Origin: Prochlorococcus sp. scB245a_520K10
Lineage (GTDB): Bacteria; Cyanobacteriota; Cyanobacteriia; PCC-6307; Cyanobiaceae
DNA: 64,000 nucleotides
Reading direction: 5' to 3'
Assembly (NCBI GenBank): GCA_000634515.1
Contig: JFNU01000202.1
Coordinates: forward strand, 248,001 to 312,000
The position numbers and the translations under genes were made by a program. Under the pieces are notes generated by a model, which was given only the letters and a program-made list of their open reading frames with translations, was not told the DNA's origin and did not search any database. Each line of letters begins with the position of its first letter. Position 1 is the stretch's first letter. This document shows positions 19,594 through 29,556 of the stretch, piece after piece.

Positions 19594-21671
19594 TGACAAA
19601 GCAGGCCGATATTTTTATTAATAGAGAATTAAGTTGGATTAAATTCAACCAAAGGGTACTCCTAACTGGTATGGAAAAAGAGTACAAAATCCTAGATAAA
19701 GTAAAATTTTTCTCAATTTTTAGTAATAATCTTGATGAGTTTTTTATGGTAAGAGTTGCTTCTTTAAAAGCTCAAGTTGAAGCAGGAATTACAAAAAAAA
19801 GTATTGATGGACTTACCCCAAAAGAGCAATTAGAAAAAATCAACAAAGAAGTAAAAAATTTAACTACTCTTCAAGAAAACTTTGTAAACAGTGAGTTAAA
19901 TAATGAATTAAAAAAAGAAGGTATAATTTTAAAAAAATATAAGGATCTAAGTGAAAATCAAAAAAATTGGTGTGATAACTTCTTTACTTCATCTATATTC
20001 CCCTTATTAACTCCATTAGTTGTTGATCCGGCACATCCCTTCCCATTTATAAGTAATTTAAGTTTAAATTTAGCAGCATTAATAAAGGATAGGGACGACT
20101 CTAAAAATCAATTTGTAAGAATAAAAATTCCTACAAAAAATATAAATCGATTTATACAAATTCCAAATGAAATAATTGATAGTAAAGAAGAAATCTCTCA
20201 CATTTTTATAAGTGTTGAAGATTTGATTGGAAATAATATAAATACTCTATTTAACGGCATGGAATGTATAAATTACTCATTTTTTAGAGTGACAAGAGAT
20301 GCAGATTTAGAATTAAAAGAACTTGAAGCTGATGATCTTCTTTTAGCAGTTGAACAAAGTTTGCAGAAGAGAAGATTAGGAGGAGACGTAGTTAGATTAG
20401 AAGTTGAATCAGATATCCCAGATAACATCCTAAAATTACTTATTGAAAGTATCTCAATACAAGAAGAATATATATACTCTTGCAAAAGTTTTCTAGGCCT
20501 TGATGATTTAAGTCAACTAACAAAAATCAATAGAGATGATTTAAAAGAAAATCTTTTAATTGGAAAAACTCACCGGCAATTAAAAAATTTAGGTTCGCAT
20601 TCAAACAAAAATATCAATTCTATTTTCAAGCTACTTAGAAAAGAAGATATCCTACTTCATCATCCATACGACTTATTTAAAACTTCAGTTGAAGAATTTA
20701 TAAACAGAGCCGCGGATGATCCCCTTGTAATGGCTATAAAGATAACTTTATATAGAGTTTCAAACGATTCGCCTATTATCGAAGCTTTAATGAGGGCCGC
20801 AGAAAATGGGAAAGAAATAATGACTCTCGTCGAACTAAAAGCAAGATTTGATGAAGATAATAATATTCAATGGGCAAAGCAACTTGAACAAGCTGGAATT
20901 CATGTTGTTTATGGAATAATAGGATTTAAAACGCATACAAAAATAGCTTTAATAGTTCGAAAAGAAAAAGGAAGGTTAAGAAATTATTTTCACATAGGAA
21001 CAGGAAATTATAATTCTAATACCTCAAGGTTTTATACGGATTTAGGATTACTTTCAACAGACCCTGAAATTGCAACAGATCTACTTGAGTTATTTAATTA
21101 CCTTTCAGGTTTTTCCAAACAAAAACATTTTCAAAAATTATTAGTTTCTCCATCATCGATGAGAGAAAAATTTATATTTCTGATAAAAAGAGAAATTAAA
21201 AATGCTGAGGAAGGTAAAAAAGCTGAAATAATTGCAAAAATGAATTCTTTAGTAGATCCAGAAATAATCAAACTTCTTTATTTAGCTTCAGACGCAGGAG
21301 TTAAAATTAATCTCATCATAAGAGGTATTTGCTGCTTGTATCCACAAAGAAAAAAATTAAGCGAAAATATTAAAGTGATAAGTATCATTGGACATTTTCT
21401 TGAACACTCAAGAATATTTTGGTTTTGCAATAACGATGATCATGAAGTTTATATTGGAAGTGCAGATTGGATGAAAAGAAACCTTGATAGAAGAATAGAG
21501 GCTATTGCTCCAATAGAGGATCTCAAATTGAAATCTCAACTATACGAGCTTTTGCAAAAATACATTAATGATGATTACTTTTCTTGGAAAATGAAAGAGG
21601 ATGGTTCTTATGAAAAATATTCCTTAGATTCAGCAGTTAATCGTTCACAAATGGACCTCATACAAAAATAA
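19593..21671 (+). CDS. ppk: Polyphosphate kinase
   Basis: A 692-residue PPK1 that reversibly polymerises the ATP gamma phosphate into polyphosphate. The N-terminal FINRELSWIKFNQRVL and FSNNLDEFFMVRV segments are diagnostic. The active-site region includes FHIGTGNYN and the His-containing HFLEHSRIFWF; phosphohistidine formation is established for the family. DPLVMAIKITLYR is also conserved. Length is normal. It is translationally coupled to the upstream MFS gene. A 205-base gap with a hairpin separates it from the sigma factor gene downstream. Confidence 0.96.
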   Translation: MTKQADIFINRELSWIKFNQRVLLTGMEKEYKILDKVKFFSIFSNNLDEFFMVRVASLKAQVEAGITKKSIDGLTPKEQLEKINKEVKNLTTLQENFVNSELNNELKKEGIILKKYKDLSENQKNWCDNFFTSSIFPLLTPLVVDPAHPFPFISNLSLNLAALIKDRDDSKNQFVRIKIPTKNINRFIQIPNEIIDSKEEISHIFISVEDLIGNNINTLFNGMECINYSFFRVTRDADLELKELEADDLLLAVEQSLQKRRLGGDVVRLEVESDIPDNILKLLIESISIQEEYIYSCKSFLGLDDLSQLTKINRDDLKENLLIGKTHRQLKNLGSHSNKNINSIFKLLRKEDILLHHPYDLFKTSVEEFINRAADDPLVMAIKITLYRVSNDSPIIEALMRAAENGKEIMTLVELKARFDEDNNIQWAKQLEQAGIHVVYGIIGFKTHTKIALIVRKEKGRLRNYFHIGTGNYNSNTSRFYTDLGLLSTDPEIATDLLELFNYLSGFSKQKHFQKLLVSPSSMREKFIFLIKREIKNAEEGKKAEIIAKMNSLVDPEIIKLLYLASDAGVKINLIIRGICCLYPQRKKLSENIKVISIIGHFLEHSRIFWFCNNDDHEVYIGSADWMKRNLDRRIEAIAPIEDLKLKSQLYELLQKYINDDYFSWKMKEDGSYEKYSLDSAVNRSQMDLIQK

Positions 21672-21773
21672 AAAAATATTGATTTTTATAACATTTAAAA
21701 AAATACTTAATATTTTTAAATTTTTTTTATTTTTATATAAAGCCACTCATATCAATAGATTTGAAGAAATTGA

Positions 21774-21795
21774 GACAAAAAATTCTTTTTTTGTC
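21774..21795 (+). terminator. 9-bp A/T hairpin upstream of the sigma factor gene
   Basis: GACAAAAAA (21774-21782) and TTTTTTGTC (21787-21795) pair perfectly around a four-base loop, in the 205-base gap between ppk and the sigma factor gene. It ends in T-rich sequence on the plus strand, so it could be a weak terminator for ppk, or an element of the sigma gene's 5' leader, which starts about 85 bases later. Its A/T-only stem core makes either role uncertain. Confidence 0.4.
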
Positions 21796-21879
21796 TTTAA
21801 AGTTTCAAAGTAAAAGTGGTTTTTATTTCAATTTCAGTGCTAGCTTTTTAAAAAATCCATTATTTAGGAGGCCAGGGTG

Positions 21880-22899
21880 ATGGGGATCCCTCTGGAATCT
21901 GCAAAAAGCTCGTCAGAAGATAATTTTGATGAGCCAAGATTACCAAACACTGCGGGCAAGCCTCGCAAAACAAAATCCAGTCTAACTTCAAAACAAAGCC
22001 AAAAGAAATCTGGAAGACTCGCTTCTGATTCTATTGGTCATTACTTAAGTAGTATAGGTAGAGTACCTCTTCTTACTCCAGCAGAAGAGATAGAGTTAGC
22101 TCATCATGTTCAACACATGAAAAAATTGCTACAAATTCCTGAAACTGATAGAACGCATCGGAATCTTTATCAAATTAAAATTGGCAAGAGAGCTAGAGAC
22201 AGAATGATGGCAGCAAATCTAAGACTAGTTGTCTCTGTTGCAAAAAAATACCAAAATCAAGGGCTTGAATTATTAGACCTTGTCCAAGAAGGCGCTATTG
22301 GCTTAGAAAGAGCTGTTGATAAATTTGATCCTGCCATGGGATATAAATTTTCAACTTATGCTTATTGGTGGATTAGGCAAGGAATGACTAGGGCAATTGA
22401 TAACAGTGCTAGAACTATACGTTTGCCTATTCACATAAGTGAAAAACTATCGAAAATGAGAAGGGTTTCTAGAGAATTATCACACAAATTTGGTAGACAA
22501 CCTACCAGATTGGAAATGGCTACTGAGATGGGAATTGATCAAAAAGATTTAGAAGATTTAATTTCTCAAAGTGCGCCATGCGCCTCTCTTGATGCTCATG
22601 CAAGAGGCGAAGAAGATAGAAGCACTCTAGGCGAACTTATACCTGATCCAAATTTTGAAGAGCCCATGGAAGGCATGGATAGAACTATTCAAAAAGAGCA
22701 TTTAGGTACTTGGCTGTCACAATTAAATGAAAGAGAACAAAAAATCATGAGGCTCAGATTTGGCCTTGATGGAGAGGAACCATTAACACTAGCAGAAATA
22801 GGTAGACAAATTAATGTTTCACGAGAAAGAGTAAGACAGTTAGAAGCTAAAGCAATATTAAAACTTAGAGTAATGACGAATCATCAAAAAGCAGCTTAG
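21880..22899 (+). CDS. Sigma-70 family RNA polymerase sigma factor, group 2-like
   Basis: A 339-residue sigma factor. After a Ser/Lys-rich, probably disordered first 50 residues come region 1.2 (IGHYLSSIGRVPLLTPAEE), region 2 with KFSTYAYWWIRQG, region 3, and region 4 with its helix-turn-helix LAEIGRQINVSRERVRQLE. It lacks the long N-terminal extension of a principal sigma, so a group 2 (stress or circadian) sigma is likelier; the family is multi-copy in cyanobacteria. An AGGAGG at 21866-21871 precedes adjacent GTG (21877) and ATG (21880) codons; spacing of eight bases favours the ATG. The long leader with a hairpin suggests regulation at RNA level. Confidence 0.93.
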   Translation: MGIPLESAKSSSEDNFDEPRLPNTAGKPRKTKSSLTSKQSQKKSGRLASDSIGHYLSSIGRVPLLTPAEEIELAHHVQHMKKLLQIPETDRTHRNLYQIKIGKRARDRMMAANLRLVVSVAKKYQNQGLELLDLVQEGAIGLERAVDKFDPAMGYKFSTYAYWWIRQGMTRAIDNSARTIRLPIHISEKLSKMRRVSRELSHKFGRQPTRLEMATEMGIDQKDLEDLISQSAPCASLDAHARGEEDRSTLGELIPDPNFEEPMEGMDRTIQKEHLGTWLSQLNEREQKIMRLRFGLDGEEPLTLAEIGRQINVSRERVRQLEAKAILKLRVMTNHQKAA

Positions 22900-22904
22900 T
22901 CAAA

Positions 22905-23546
22905 TTGATAAAATTTACGATAATTTTATTATATTTATTTTCAATTTTTTTAATATCAATAGTTTTTAAAAAATTTAATGAAGATAGCAAAGAAATTGTC
23001 AGAAAAATAATACATATTGGAATAGGACCTTTAATACCAATTGCACAATTTTTAAAAATTGATCAAAATTCAGCTCTTATCTTTACAGGAATTGTCTCAT
23101 TAACGGTTCTAATTAATTACACATATAAAATATTCCCAACAATTGAAGATGTTGAGAGGAAAAGTTATGGAACATTTTTTTATTGTCTAAGTTTATTTAT
23201 TTTAATTTCCCTTTTTTGGAATAAAGATCCATATGCATTAATAACTGGATTTTTTATCATGACATTTGGGGATGGACTAGCTGGTTTATTAGGCAAGAGC
23301 TTTAACTCAAAGAATTGGGTTTTTTTTAAACAAAAAAAATCTTTATTCGGGACTATGACAATGTTTTTAACCAGCTTGATAGTAGTTTGCTTAATAGGAT
23401 ACGCCCAACAAAATAGTTTTAATTTAAATTATTTTACAATAGCTTTTTTTGCGACTTTGCTCGAACAATTTAGTGTTTTAGGCATTGATAACTTGATTGT
23501 TCCAATTTCATCAGCATTATTTTTTAATTTTTTCATAACGAACTAA
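22905..23546 (+). CDS. Phytol/dolichol-kinase-like membrane protein
   Basis: A 213-residue protein with about six membrane segments. The N-terminal RKIIHIGIGPLIPIA and the central FFIMTFGDGLAGLLGK followed by KKSLFGTMTMF match the VTE5/SEC59-type polyprenol or phytol kinase family, where the GDG segment and following basic loop bind the CTP substrate. In cyanobacteria this would recycle phytol released from chlorophyll toward tocopherol or chlorophyll. The only good start is TTG at 22905, five bases after the sigma stop and without a clear Shine-Dalgarno sequence. Its end overlaps the converging DAHP synthase gene by 14 bases. Confidence 0.8.
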   Translation: MIKFTIILLYLFSIFLISIVFKKFNEDSKEIVRKIIHIGIGPLIPIAQFLKIDQNSALIFTGIVSLTVLINYTYKIFPTIEDVERKSYGTFFYCLSLFILISLFWNKDPYALITGFFIMTFGDGLAGLLGKSFNSKNWVFFKQKKSLFGTMTMFLTSLIVVCLIGYAQQNSFNLNYFTIAFFATLLEQFSVLGIDNLIVPISSALFFNFFITN

Positions 23547-24606
23547 TCGAATTATATAAAATAGCTAGTAATTTTTTTGTTGTTTCTATATCTATGCATG
23601 CATCTGTAATGCTTCTGCCAAACTGGAGATCCTCTTTTTTAAGAAGTTTTTGATTTCCTTCTTTCAAATGACTTTCAAGCATAACTCCTAAAATATTTTT
23701 TTCACCATTACTAATCTGAAAAGCTATATTTTTCAGCACTTCTGACTGTTTTCGGAAGTCTTTATTAGAATTTCCATGACTACAATCAATCATCACTTTA
23801 TGAGGAAGATTACATTGCTTCAATTCAGCTGAAATTCTTTTAACATGATCACTTTCAAAATTTGGGCCTTTTGAACCTCCTCTCAAAACTATATGTCCAT
23901 CTGGATTTCCCGTAGTATTAACGATAGAAGCCATTCCATTTTCATTTACACCTAAGAAATGATGCGATTTTGAAGCTGACTGCATTGCATTTATTGCAGT
24001 AGCAAAAGAACCATCCGTGCCATTTTTAAAGCCTATGGGCATTGATAATCCAGATGCCATTTCCCTATGAGTTTGACTTTCAGTAGTACGGGCACCTATG
24101 GCTGTCCAACTTATTAAATCAGCAATATATTGAGGAACAATTGGATCTAGTAATTCTGTAGCAGAAGGTATTCCACGAGTTGCTAGATATGAAAGCAAAC
24201 TTCTTGCCTTTCTTAAACCAGTATTAATATCATAAGAATCATCAAGATGAGGATCATTTATCAATCCCTTCCAGCCAATAGTTGTTCTTGGTTTCTCAAA
24301 ATATACTCTCATAATTATTTCTAATTTATCTTTATAAATTTCTCGAAAGTTTTGAATATATTTTGAATATTCCTTTGCAGCCTCTAGATCATGAATTGAA
24401 CATGGACCAACAATGACTAAAAGCTTCTGATCATTATGATGCAGAATATTTTGTATCGATCTTCTAGTTTTAGATACTGTATTAGCAGAGGAATGATCTA
24501 AAGGTATATCATTATGTAATCTGCTTGGAGGTATTAATGGACGTGTTTCAACAACATGTAAATCTGATGTCTTTTCTAACGCTGAATTATTTGATGATGT
24601 CGTCAT
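23533..24606 (-). CDS. aroF: 3-deoxy-7-phosphoheptulonate synthase (DAHP synthase, AroFGH type)
   Basis: A 357-residue class I DAHP synthase, the entry step of the shikimate pathway (phosphoenolpyruvate plus erythrose-4-phosphate). Recognisable segments are VIVGPCSIHD, the EKPRTTIGWKGLINDP loop, GFKNGTDGSF, HIVLRGGSKGPNF and the metal-site MIDCSHGNSNKD, as in E. coli AroF/G/H. The regulatory N-terminus is present, but which amino acid inhibits it cannot be read from sequence. Another shikimate gene, aroE, lies 8 kb away. It converges with the phytol-kinase-like gene and diverges from acnB. Confidence 0.95.
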   Translation of the reverse strand: MTTSSNNSALEKTSDLHVVETRPLIPPSRLHNDIPLDHSSANTVSKTRRSIQNILHHNDQKLLVIVGPCSIHDLEAAKEYSKYIQNFREIYKDKLEIIMRVYFEKPRTTIGWKGLINDPHLDDSYDINTGLRKARSLLSYLATRGIPSATELLDPIVPQYIADLISWTAIGARTTESQTHREMASGLSMPIGFKNGTDGSFATAINAMQSASKSHHFLGVNENGMASIVNTTGNPDGHIVLRGGSKGPNFESDHVKRISAELKQCNLPHKVMIDCSHGNSNKDFRKQSEVLKNIAFQISNGEKNILGVMLESHLKEGNQKLLKKEDLQFGRSITDACIDIETTKKLLAILYNSISSL

Positions 24607-24703
24607 TGATTAATTAAGAAGTTTGAATATTTAAAAAAGCATTTATGAATACTCTCCTTTTCAATATTAAAAATAACAATAGATTAGGCATTAAACCTTA
24701 CTA

Positions 24704-27277
24704 ATGAAGAATTTGGAAACATTGCTAAAAGATTATGCAGATCATGTAGCTGAAAGAGCTACCAAAGGTATACCTCCTTTACCTTTAAATGCTGAGCAAA
24801 CAAATTGTGTTACAAAATTACTTGAACAAGATAGTAATTACGATTCATCTTATTTACTTGATTTACTAATTAATAGAGTACCACCAGGAGTTGATGAGGC
24901 TGCTTATATAAAAGCAAGCTGGCTTACAGCTATTGTTAATTCCGAAAAATATTGCAAATCAATTAATCCTGAAAAAGCAATTGAAATACTAGGAACAATG
25001 ATAGGTGGATATAATGTAAATTCTTTAGTTGAAATACTTAAAGGCGAAAATAATTTACTTGCTCAAAAAGCGGCAAAAGTTTTAAAAAATATTATTCTTG
25101 TTTACGATTCGGCTAATGAAATATATGAATTATCTCAAAATAATACTTATGCGAAAGAAGTTGTAAATAGTTGGGCAAAAGCAGAATGGTTCAAAAATAA
25201 AAAAATTTTAGACAAAGAAATTACTTGTTTAGTATTTAAAGTTGATGGGGAAACAAATACAGATGACTTATCTCCTGCTGTACATGCCACAACACGTCCA
25301 GATATTCCAATGCACGCATTGGCTATGTTGGAATTTAAAAAACCAGATGGACTTAAGATTCTTGATGATTTAAAAAAACAAAATTTACCAATAGCTTATG
25401 TTGGAGATGTTGTTGGAACAGGGAGTTCTAGAAAATCTGCTATTAATTCACTCATTTGGCATATAGGCGAAGATATTGCTTTTGTTCCAAACAAAAAAAC
25501 AGGTGGAATAATAATTGGGGGTAAAATAGCTCCTATTTTCTTTAATACGGCACAAGATTCAGGGGCTTTACCTATAGAAGCTGACGTATCTCATATGAAA
25601 ACAGGAGATATTATTAAAATATATCCTTATGAAGGCATCATTAAAAAAATTGAAAAAGATTCAAATACTGATGAATTAATTAGCAAATTCGACTTAAGTC
25701 CATCAACTCTTACTGATGAAATTCAAGCGGGCGGTAGGATAAATCTTATGATTGGAAGATCTCTTACGGACAAAATTAGAAACAAATTAGATTTTCAACC
25801 GAGTGAAATATTTATCAGACCACAAAATCCAACAAGTAGTAATTCTGGCTTTACTCAAGCTCAAAAAATAGTTGGAAAAGCATGTGGTTTAGATGGAGTT
25901 AGGCCAGGAATGACCTGTGAGCCAATTATGACCACAGTTGGGAGTCAAGATACTACTGGGCCAATGACCAGAGATGAACTAAAAGAACTAGCTTGTTTAG
26001 GATTCACTGCGGATTTAGTGATGCAAAGTTTTTGTCATACAGCTGCATATCCTAAACCAGTAGATCTCGTTACCCATAAAGAGTTACCTGATTTTATATC
26101 TCAAAGAGGTGGAGTAGCCCTTAAACCCGGAGACGGCATAATTCATAGCTGGCTTAACAGAATGCTTCTCCCTGATACAGTTGGCACAGGTGGAGATAGT
26201 CATACAAGATTTCCTCTTGGCATATCATTTCCTGGAGGCTCTGGCATTGTTGCCTTTGCCGCTGCAATAGGATCAATGCCATTAAATATGCCGGAATCTG
26301 TGCTTATTAAATTTAAGGGAGAACTATTAAAAGGAATTACATTAAGAGATTTAGTAAATGCAATCCCTCTCTTCGCAATTAAAAAAGGTCTCTTAACTGT
26401 TGAGAAGGCAAATAAGAAAAATATATTTAACGGGAAAATTATGGAAATTGAGGGATTACCAAACCTAAAACTTGAACAAGCTTTTGAACTAACTGATGCT
26501 ACAGCAGAACGCTCATGCGCTGGTAGCACAATACTTTTATCCCAAGACACTGTTGAAGAATACTTAAGAAGCAATATATGCCTGCTAGAAAAAATGATTG
26601 AGAGCAATTATGAAGACTCAAAATCAATTACAAGAAGAATAAATGATATGAAAAATTGGTTAAAAAAACCCTCATTAATTCAACCAGATAAAAACGCTCA
26701 GTATGAAGAAATCATTGAAATTGATTTAGCAAAAGTAACACAACCTATAGTTGCTTGCCCTAACGATCCAGATAACGTAAAAGAGATCAAAGATGTCGCA
26801 AATACCAATATAGACGAAGTTTTTATAGGTTCTTGCATGACAAATATCGGTCATTATAGAGCCGCCGCGAAAGTTCTTGAAGGGGTACAAAATTTAAAAG
26901 CTAAATTATGGATTTGTCCACCTACAAAAATGGATGAAGATACTCTTAAGGCTGAAGGATATTACAAAATATTTGAAGATTGTGGTGCAAGATTAGAATT
27001 GCCAGGCTGTTCTTTATGTATGGGAAATCAAGCCAGAGTAGATGAAGGATCTGTAGTATTTTCGACTAGTACTAGAAATTTTGATAATAGACTTGGCAAA
27101 AATGCGCAAGTATTTTTAGGGAGTGCTGAATTAGCTGCAGTTTGCGCACTTCTTGGGAAAATTCCTGAAGTAGAAGAATATCAGGATATTACTAAAAATA
27201 AAATTAATCCATATTCAGATGAACTTTATCGTTATCTTCAATTTGATGAAATGCGCGATTTCAGTTTATCAAAGTGA
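24704..27277 (+). CDS. acnB: Aconitate hydratase B
   Basis: An 857-residue B-type aconitase, the isomerase of citrate and isocitrate. It begins with the HEAT-like N-terminal domain unique to AcnB, continues through a swivel domain (DGETNTDDLSPAVHATTRPD, GDVVGTGSSRKSAIN), and ends with cluster-binding segments GSCMTNIGHYRAAA and CSLCMGNQARV that carry the 4Fe-4S cysteines. QSFCHTAAYPKP and GDSHTRFPLG are further AcnB marks. Length matches E. coli AcnB. In a cyanobacterium it feeds 2-oxoglutarate formation for nitrogen assimilation. A ClC transporter gene follows ten bases later. Confidence 0.97.
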   Translation: MKNLETLLKDYADHVAERATKGIPPLPLNAEQTNCVTKLLEQDSNYDSSYLLDLLINRVPPGVDEAAYIKASWLTAIVNSEKYCKSINPEKAIEILGTMIGGYNVNSLVEILKGENNLLAQKAAKVLKNIILVYDSANEIYELSQNNTYAKEVVNSWAKAEWFKNKKILDKEITCLVFKVDGETNTDDLSPAVHATTRPDIPMHALAMLEFKKPDGLKILDDLKKQNLPIAYVGDVVGTGSSRKSAINSLIWHIGEDIAFVPNKKTGGIIIGGKIAPIFFNTAQDSGALPIEADVSHMKTGDIIKIYPYEGIIKKIEKDSNTDELISKFDLSPSTLTDEIQAGGRINLMIGRSLTDKIRNKLDFQPSEIFIRPQNPTSSNSGFTQAQKIVGKACGLDGVRPGMTCEPIMTTVGSQDTTGPMTRDELKELACLGFTADLVMQSFCHTAAYPKPVDLVTHKELPDFISQRGGVALKPGDGIIHSWLNRMLLPDTVGTGGDSHTRFPLGISFPGGSGIVAFAAAIGSMPLNMPESVLIKFKGELLKGITLRDLVNAIPLFAIKKGLLTVEKANKKNIFNGKIMEIEGLPNLKLEQAFELTDATAERSCAGSTILLSQDTVEEYLRSNICLLEKMIESNYEDSKSITRRINDMKNWLKKPSLIQPDKNAQYEEIIEIDLAKVTQPIVACPNDPDNVKEIKDVANTNIDEVFIGSCMTNIGHYRAAAKVLEGVQNLKAKLWICPPTKMDEDTLKAEGYYKIFEDCGARLELPGCSLCMGNQARVDEGSVVFSTSTRNFDNRLGKNAQVFLGSAELAAVCALLGKIPEVEEYQDITKNKINPYSDELYRYLQFDEMRDFSLSK

Positions 27278-27286
27278 TCATGGATT

Positions 27287-28645
27287 ATGCCAAACCTCAT
27301 AAAAGAAAATACTCAAAAGACCAATAATAATTCTTCTCATAGCATCAAAAAATTATTAAGACAAAGATCTCTTGTCGTTGCATTATCTCTCTTACTAACA
27401 GGCTTAGGAGCTTCAATTACAAGCATATCTTTTAAAACTGGAATCTACTTCATTAACAATTGGAGATTAGCACTATTAGACCAATTCCCATCTATTGCAG
27501 TATTACCAATCTTTGGAGCCATAGGAGGAGCCATTGCAGGATATTTGATCAAAAATATTGCACCTGCTGCAAAAGGTTCAGGTGTGAGTCAAATCATGGG
27601 TTTTTTAAGACATAAAAAAGTGCCTATGAATATAAAAGTAGGATTAGTAAAGCTCGTATCAGGAATTATTGCAATTGGTAGTGGATTCCCTTTGGGTCCA
27701 GAAGGTCCATCTGTTCAAATGGGAGGATCTGTTGCTTGGCAAATGGCCAAATGGCTCAAAGCTCCTACAGCGTTCAGGAGAGTAATAGTTGCAGCAGGTG
27801 GTGGTGCTGGTATAGCTGCAGTATTTAGCGCTCCTTTAGGAGGATTTATTTATGCAATAGAAGAGCTATTAAACTCTGCGAGACCAGTGATTTTATTATT
27901 AGTAGTAATTACAACTTTCATCGCAGATTCATCTGCTGATATTATTCAAGCCTTGGGTTTAGATCCTAAAGCAGGAGGATTTGACTTTAACACAGGATTT
28001 TTGATTCAAAAAGAATATGACCCATCAGTTTTTTTCTTACCTATAGATTTTATTTACCTTGTTTTACTAGGAATAATTATTGGGATCTGTGCAGAAATGT
28101 ATAGCAGATATGTTTTATTTATGCAAAATCTTGGGAAAAAGTGGTATAAAAATAAATTTGTTTTAAAAATGAGCATCTGTGGACTCATCTTAGGAAGTAT
28201 CTATTCTTTTTTACCCAGTACCTTTCATAACTTGGATGAATTACAGAAAGTAATAGCTGAGCAAAATACAAGCATTGGGATTGCTTTATTAGCAGTTTTA
28301 GTATTGTTTATCACGACAGGTTTAGCTGCAGCATCTGGAGCTCCTGGAGGATTGTTCTATCCAATGCTTACTTTAGGAGGGTCAATCGGACTAATTATGG
28401 GGAGCTGGGTAGAAATTGCTACAGGACATGCACCAAGTACATATATTTTTGCCGGCATGGGTGCCTTCGTTGCAGGATGTTCACGAACTCCAATAACAGC
28501 TATGTTTCTAGCTTTTGCCTTAACAAAAAATTTATTAATCATGAAACCTGTCTTAATAAGCTGCATTGCCAGTTTCTTGATAGCAAGAGCTTTTAATGAG
28601 GAATCAATTTATGAAAGACAAATACAAATAGAATTAGAAGACTAA
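27287..28645 (+). CDS. ClC-family chloride channel/antiporter
   Basis: A 452-residue ClC transporter with the many hydrophobic helices of the family. The ion-path motifs are recognisable, with variations: GSGVS (usually GSGIP), GPEGP (usually GREGP or GKEGP) keeping the gating Glu, and GGLFYP (GxFxP). The internal proton-pathway Glu region is present as AIEELLNSARP, so an H+/anion antiporter is likelier than a channel. No C-terminal CBS domains are fused. It starts ten bases after acnB in the same direction. The substrate (chloride or another anion) cannot be set from sequence. Confidence 0.9.
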   Translation: MPNLIKENTQKTNNNSSHSIKKLLRQRSLVVALSLLLTGLGASITSISFKTGIYFINNWRLALLDQFPSIAVLPIFGAIGGAIAGYLIKNIAPAAKGSGVSQIMGFLRHKKVPMNIKVGLVKLVSGIIAIGSGFPLGPEGPSVQMGGSVAWQMAKWLKAPTAFRRVIVAAGGGAGIAAVFSAPLGGFIYAIEELLNSARPVILLLVVITTFIADSSADIIQALGLDPKAGGFDFNTGFLIQKEYDPSVFFLPIDFIYLVLLGIIIGICAEMYSRYVLFMQNLGKKWYKNKFVLKMSICGLILGSIYSFLPSTFHNLDELQKVIAEQNTSIGIALLAVLVLFITTGLAAASGAPGGLFYPMLTLGGSIGLIMGSWVEIATGHAPSTYIFAGMGAFVAGCSRTPITAMFLAFALTKNLLIMKPVLISCIASFLIARAFNEESIYERQIQIELED

Positions 28646-28653
28646 AAAAATTT

Positions 28654-29508
28654 TTAATCAAAAACAGCAGTTTTGCTGTTATAAACGAATACTTGATGGT
28701 TTAGATGTAATCTAACTGCTCTTGCTAGTGCAATTCTCTCAATATCTCTTCCTTTTCTAATCAAATCATCAACTTCGTCCCTATGACTCACGTTAACTGT
28801 GCATTGCTCTATTATCGGACCTTCATCAAGATCTTCAGTAACATAATGGGCAGTAGCACCAATTAATTTAACACCCCTCTTCCATGCTCGATGATATGGT
28901 TGCGCCCCCTTAAATGCAGGTAAGAAGGAATGATGAATATTTATTATTGAAGAAAACTGTTTTAAAAAAGAATCACTCAAAATTTGCATATATTTCGCTA
29001 ATACAACAAGATCAATTTTATATTCTTTAAGTAAACTTAAAAATTGATCTTCAACATCAGATTTATCAATACTAAAGGTATCAATATGAACAAATTTTGC
29101 ATTAAAGTCGTTTGCAATATTTTCGAGATCAGAATGATTTGAAATTATTAACGGAACTTTCATTTTGAGTTCACCATTTCTTACTCTCCAGAGTAAATCA
29201 ATCAAACAATGATTTTGTTTGCTAACAAAAATAGCAACATTTGGAATCTCATCAGAATAATTTACATTAAATTTTCCATTTACATCAGCTGCTATTTTTT
29301 CAAATTCTTTATAAATTTCATCTCTATTAAAAGATGAATTTTTACAATTCCATTCAATGCGACTAAGAAACAAACCCGCATCTTGATCTGTATGATGATC
29401 AGAATGCTTTATATTGCCACCGTAATTTGAAATCCAACTTGTAAGTAAACTTACGAGGCCAGGACGATCGGGACAAACAATTTTGAATATAATTGAAGGA
29501 TGTTCCAA
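28654..29508 (-). CDS. purU: Formyltetrahydrofolate deformylase
   Basis: A 284-residue PurU that hydrolyses 10-formyltetrahydrofolate to formate and tetrahydrofolate, balancing one-carbon pools. The N-terminal ACT domain starts with IIFKIVCPDRPGLVS, and the C-terminal formyltransferase domain carries the catalytic INIHHSFLPAFKGAQPY loop, followed by GATAHYVTEDLDEGPIIEQ. The family Asn-His-Asp triad positions look intact. The DAO-family gene diverges from its start with about 48 bases between; the ClC gene converges on its end nine bases away. Confidence 0.95.
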   Translation of the reverse strand: MEHPSIIFKIVCPDRPGLVSLLTSWISNYGGNIKHSDHHTDQDAGLFLSRIEWNCKNSSFNRDEIYKEFEKIAADVNGKFNVNYSDEIPNVAIFVSKQNHCLIDLLWRVRNGELKMKVPLIISNHSDLENIANDFNAKFVHIDTFSIDKSDVEDQFLSLLKEYKIDLVVLAKYMQILSDSFLKQFSSIINIHHSFLPAFKGAQPYHRAWKRGVKLIGATAHYVTEDLDEGPIIEQCTVNVSHRDEVDDLIRKGRDIERIALARAVRLHLNHQVFVYNSKTAVFD

Positions 29509-29556
29509 AAATTCTTTAACTATTTATTCAAGTAAGCAATTATATCTAATATATCA

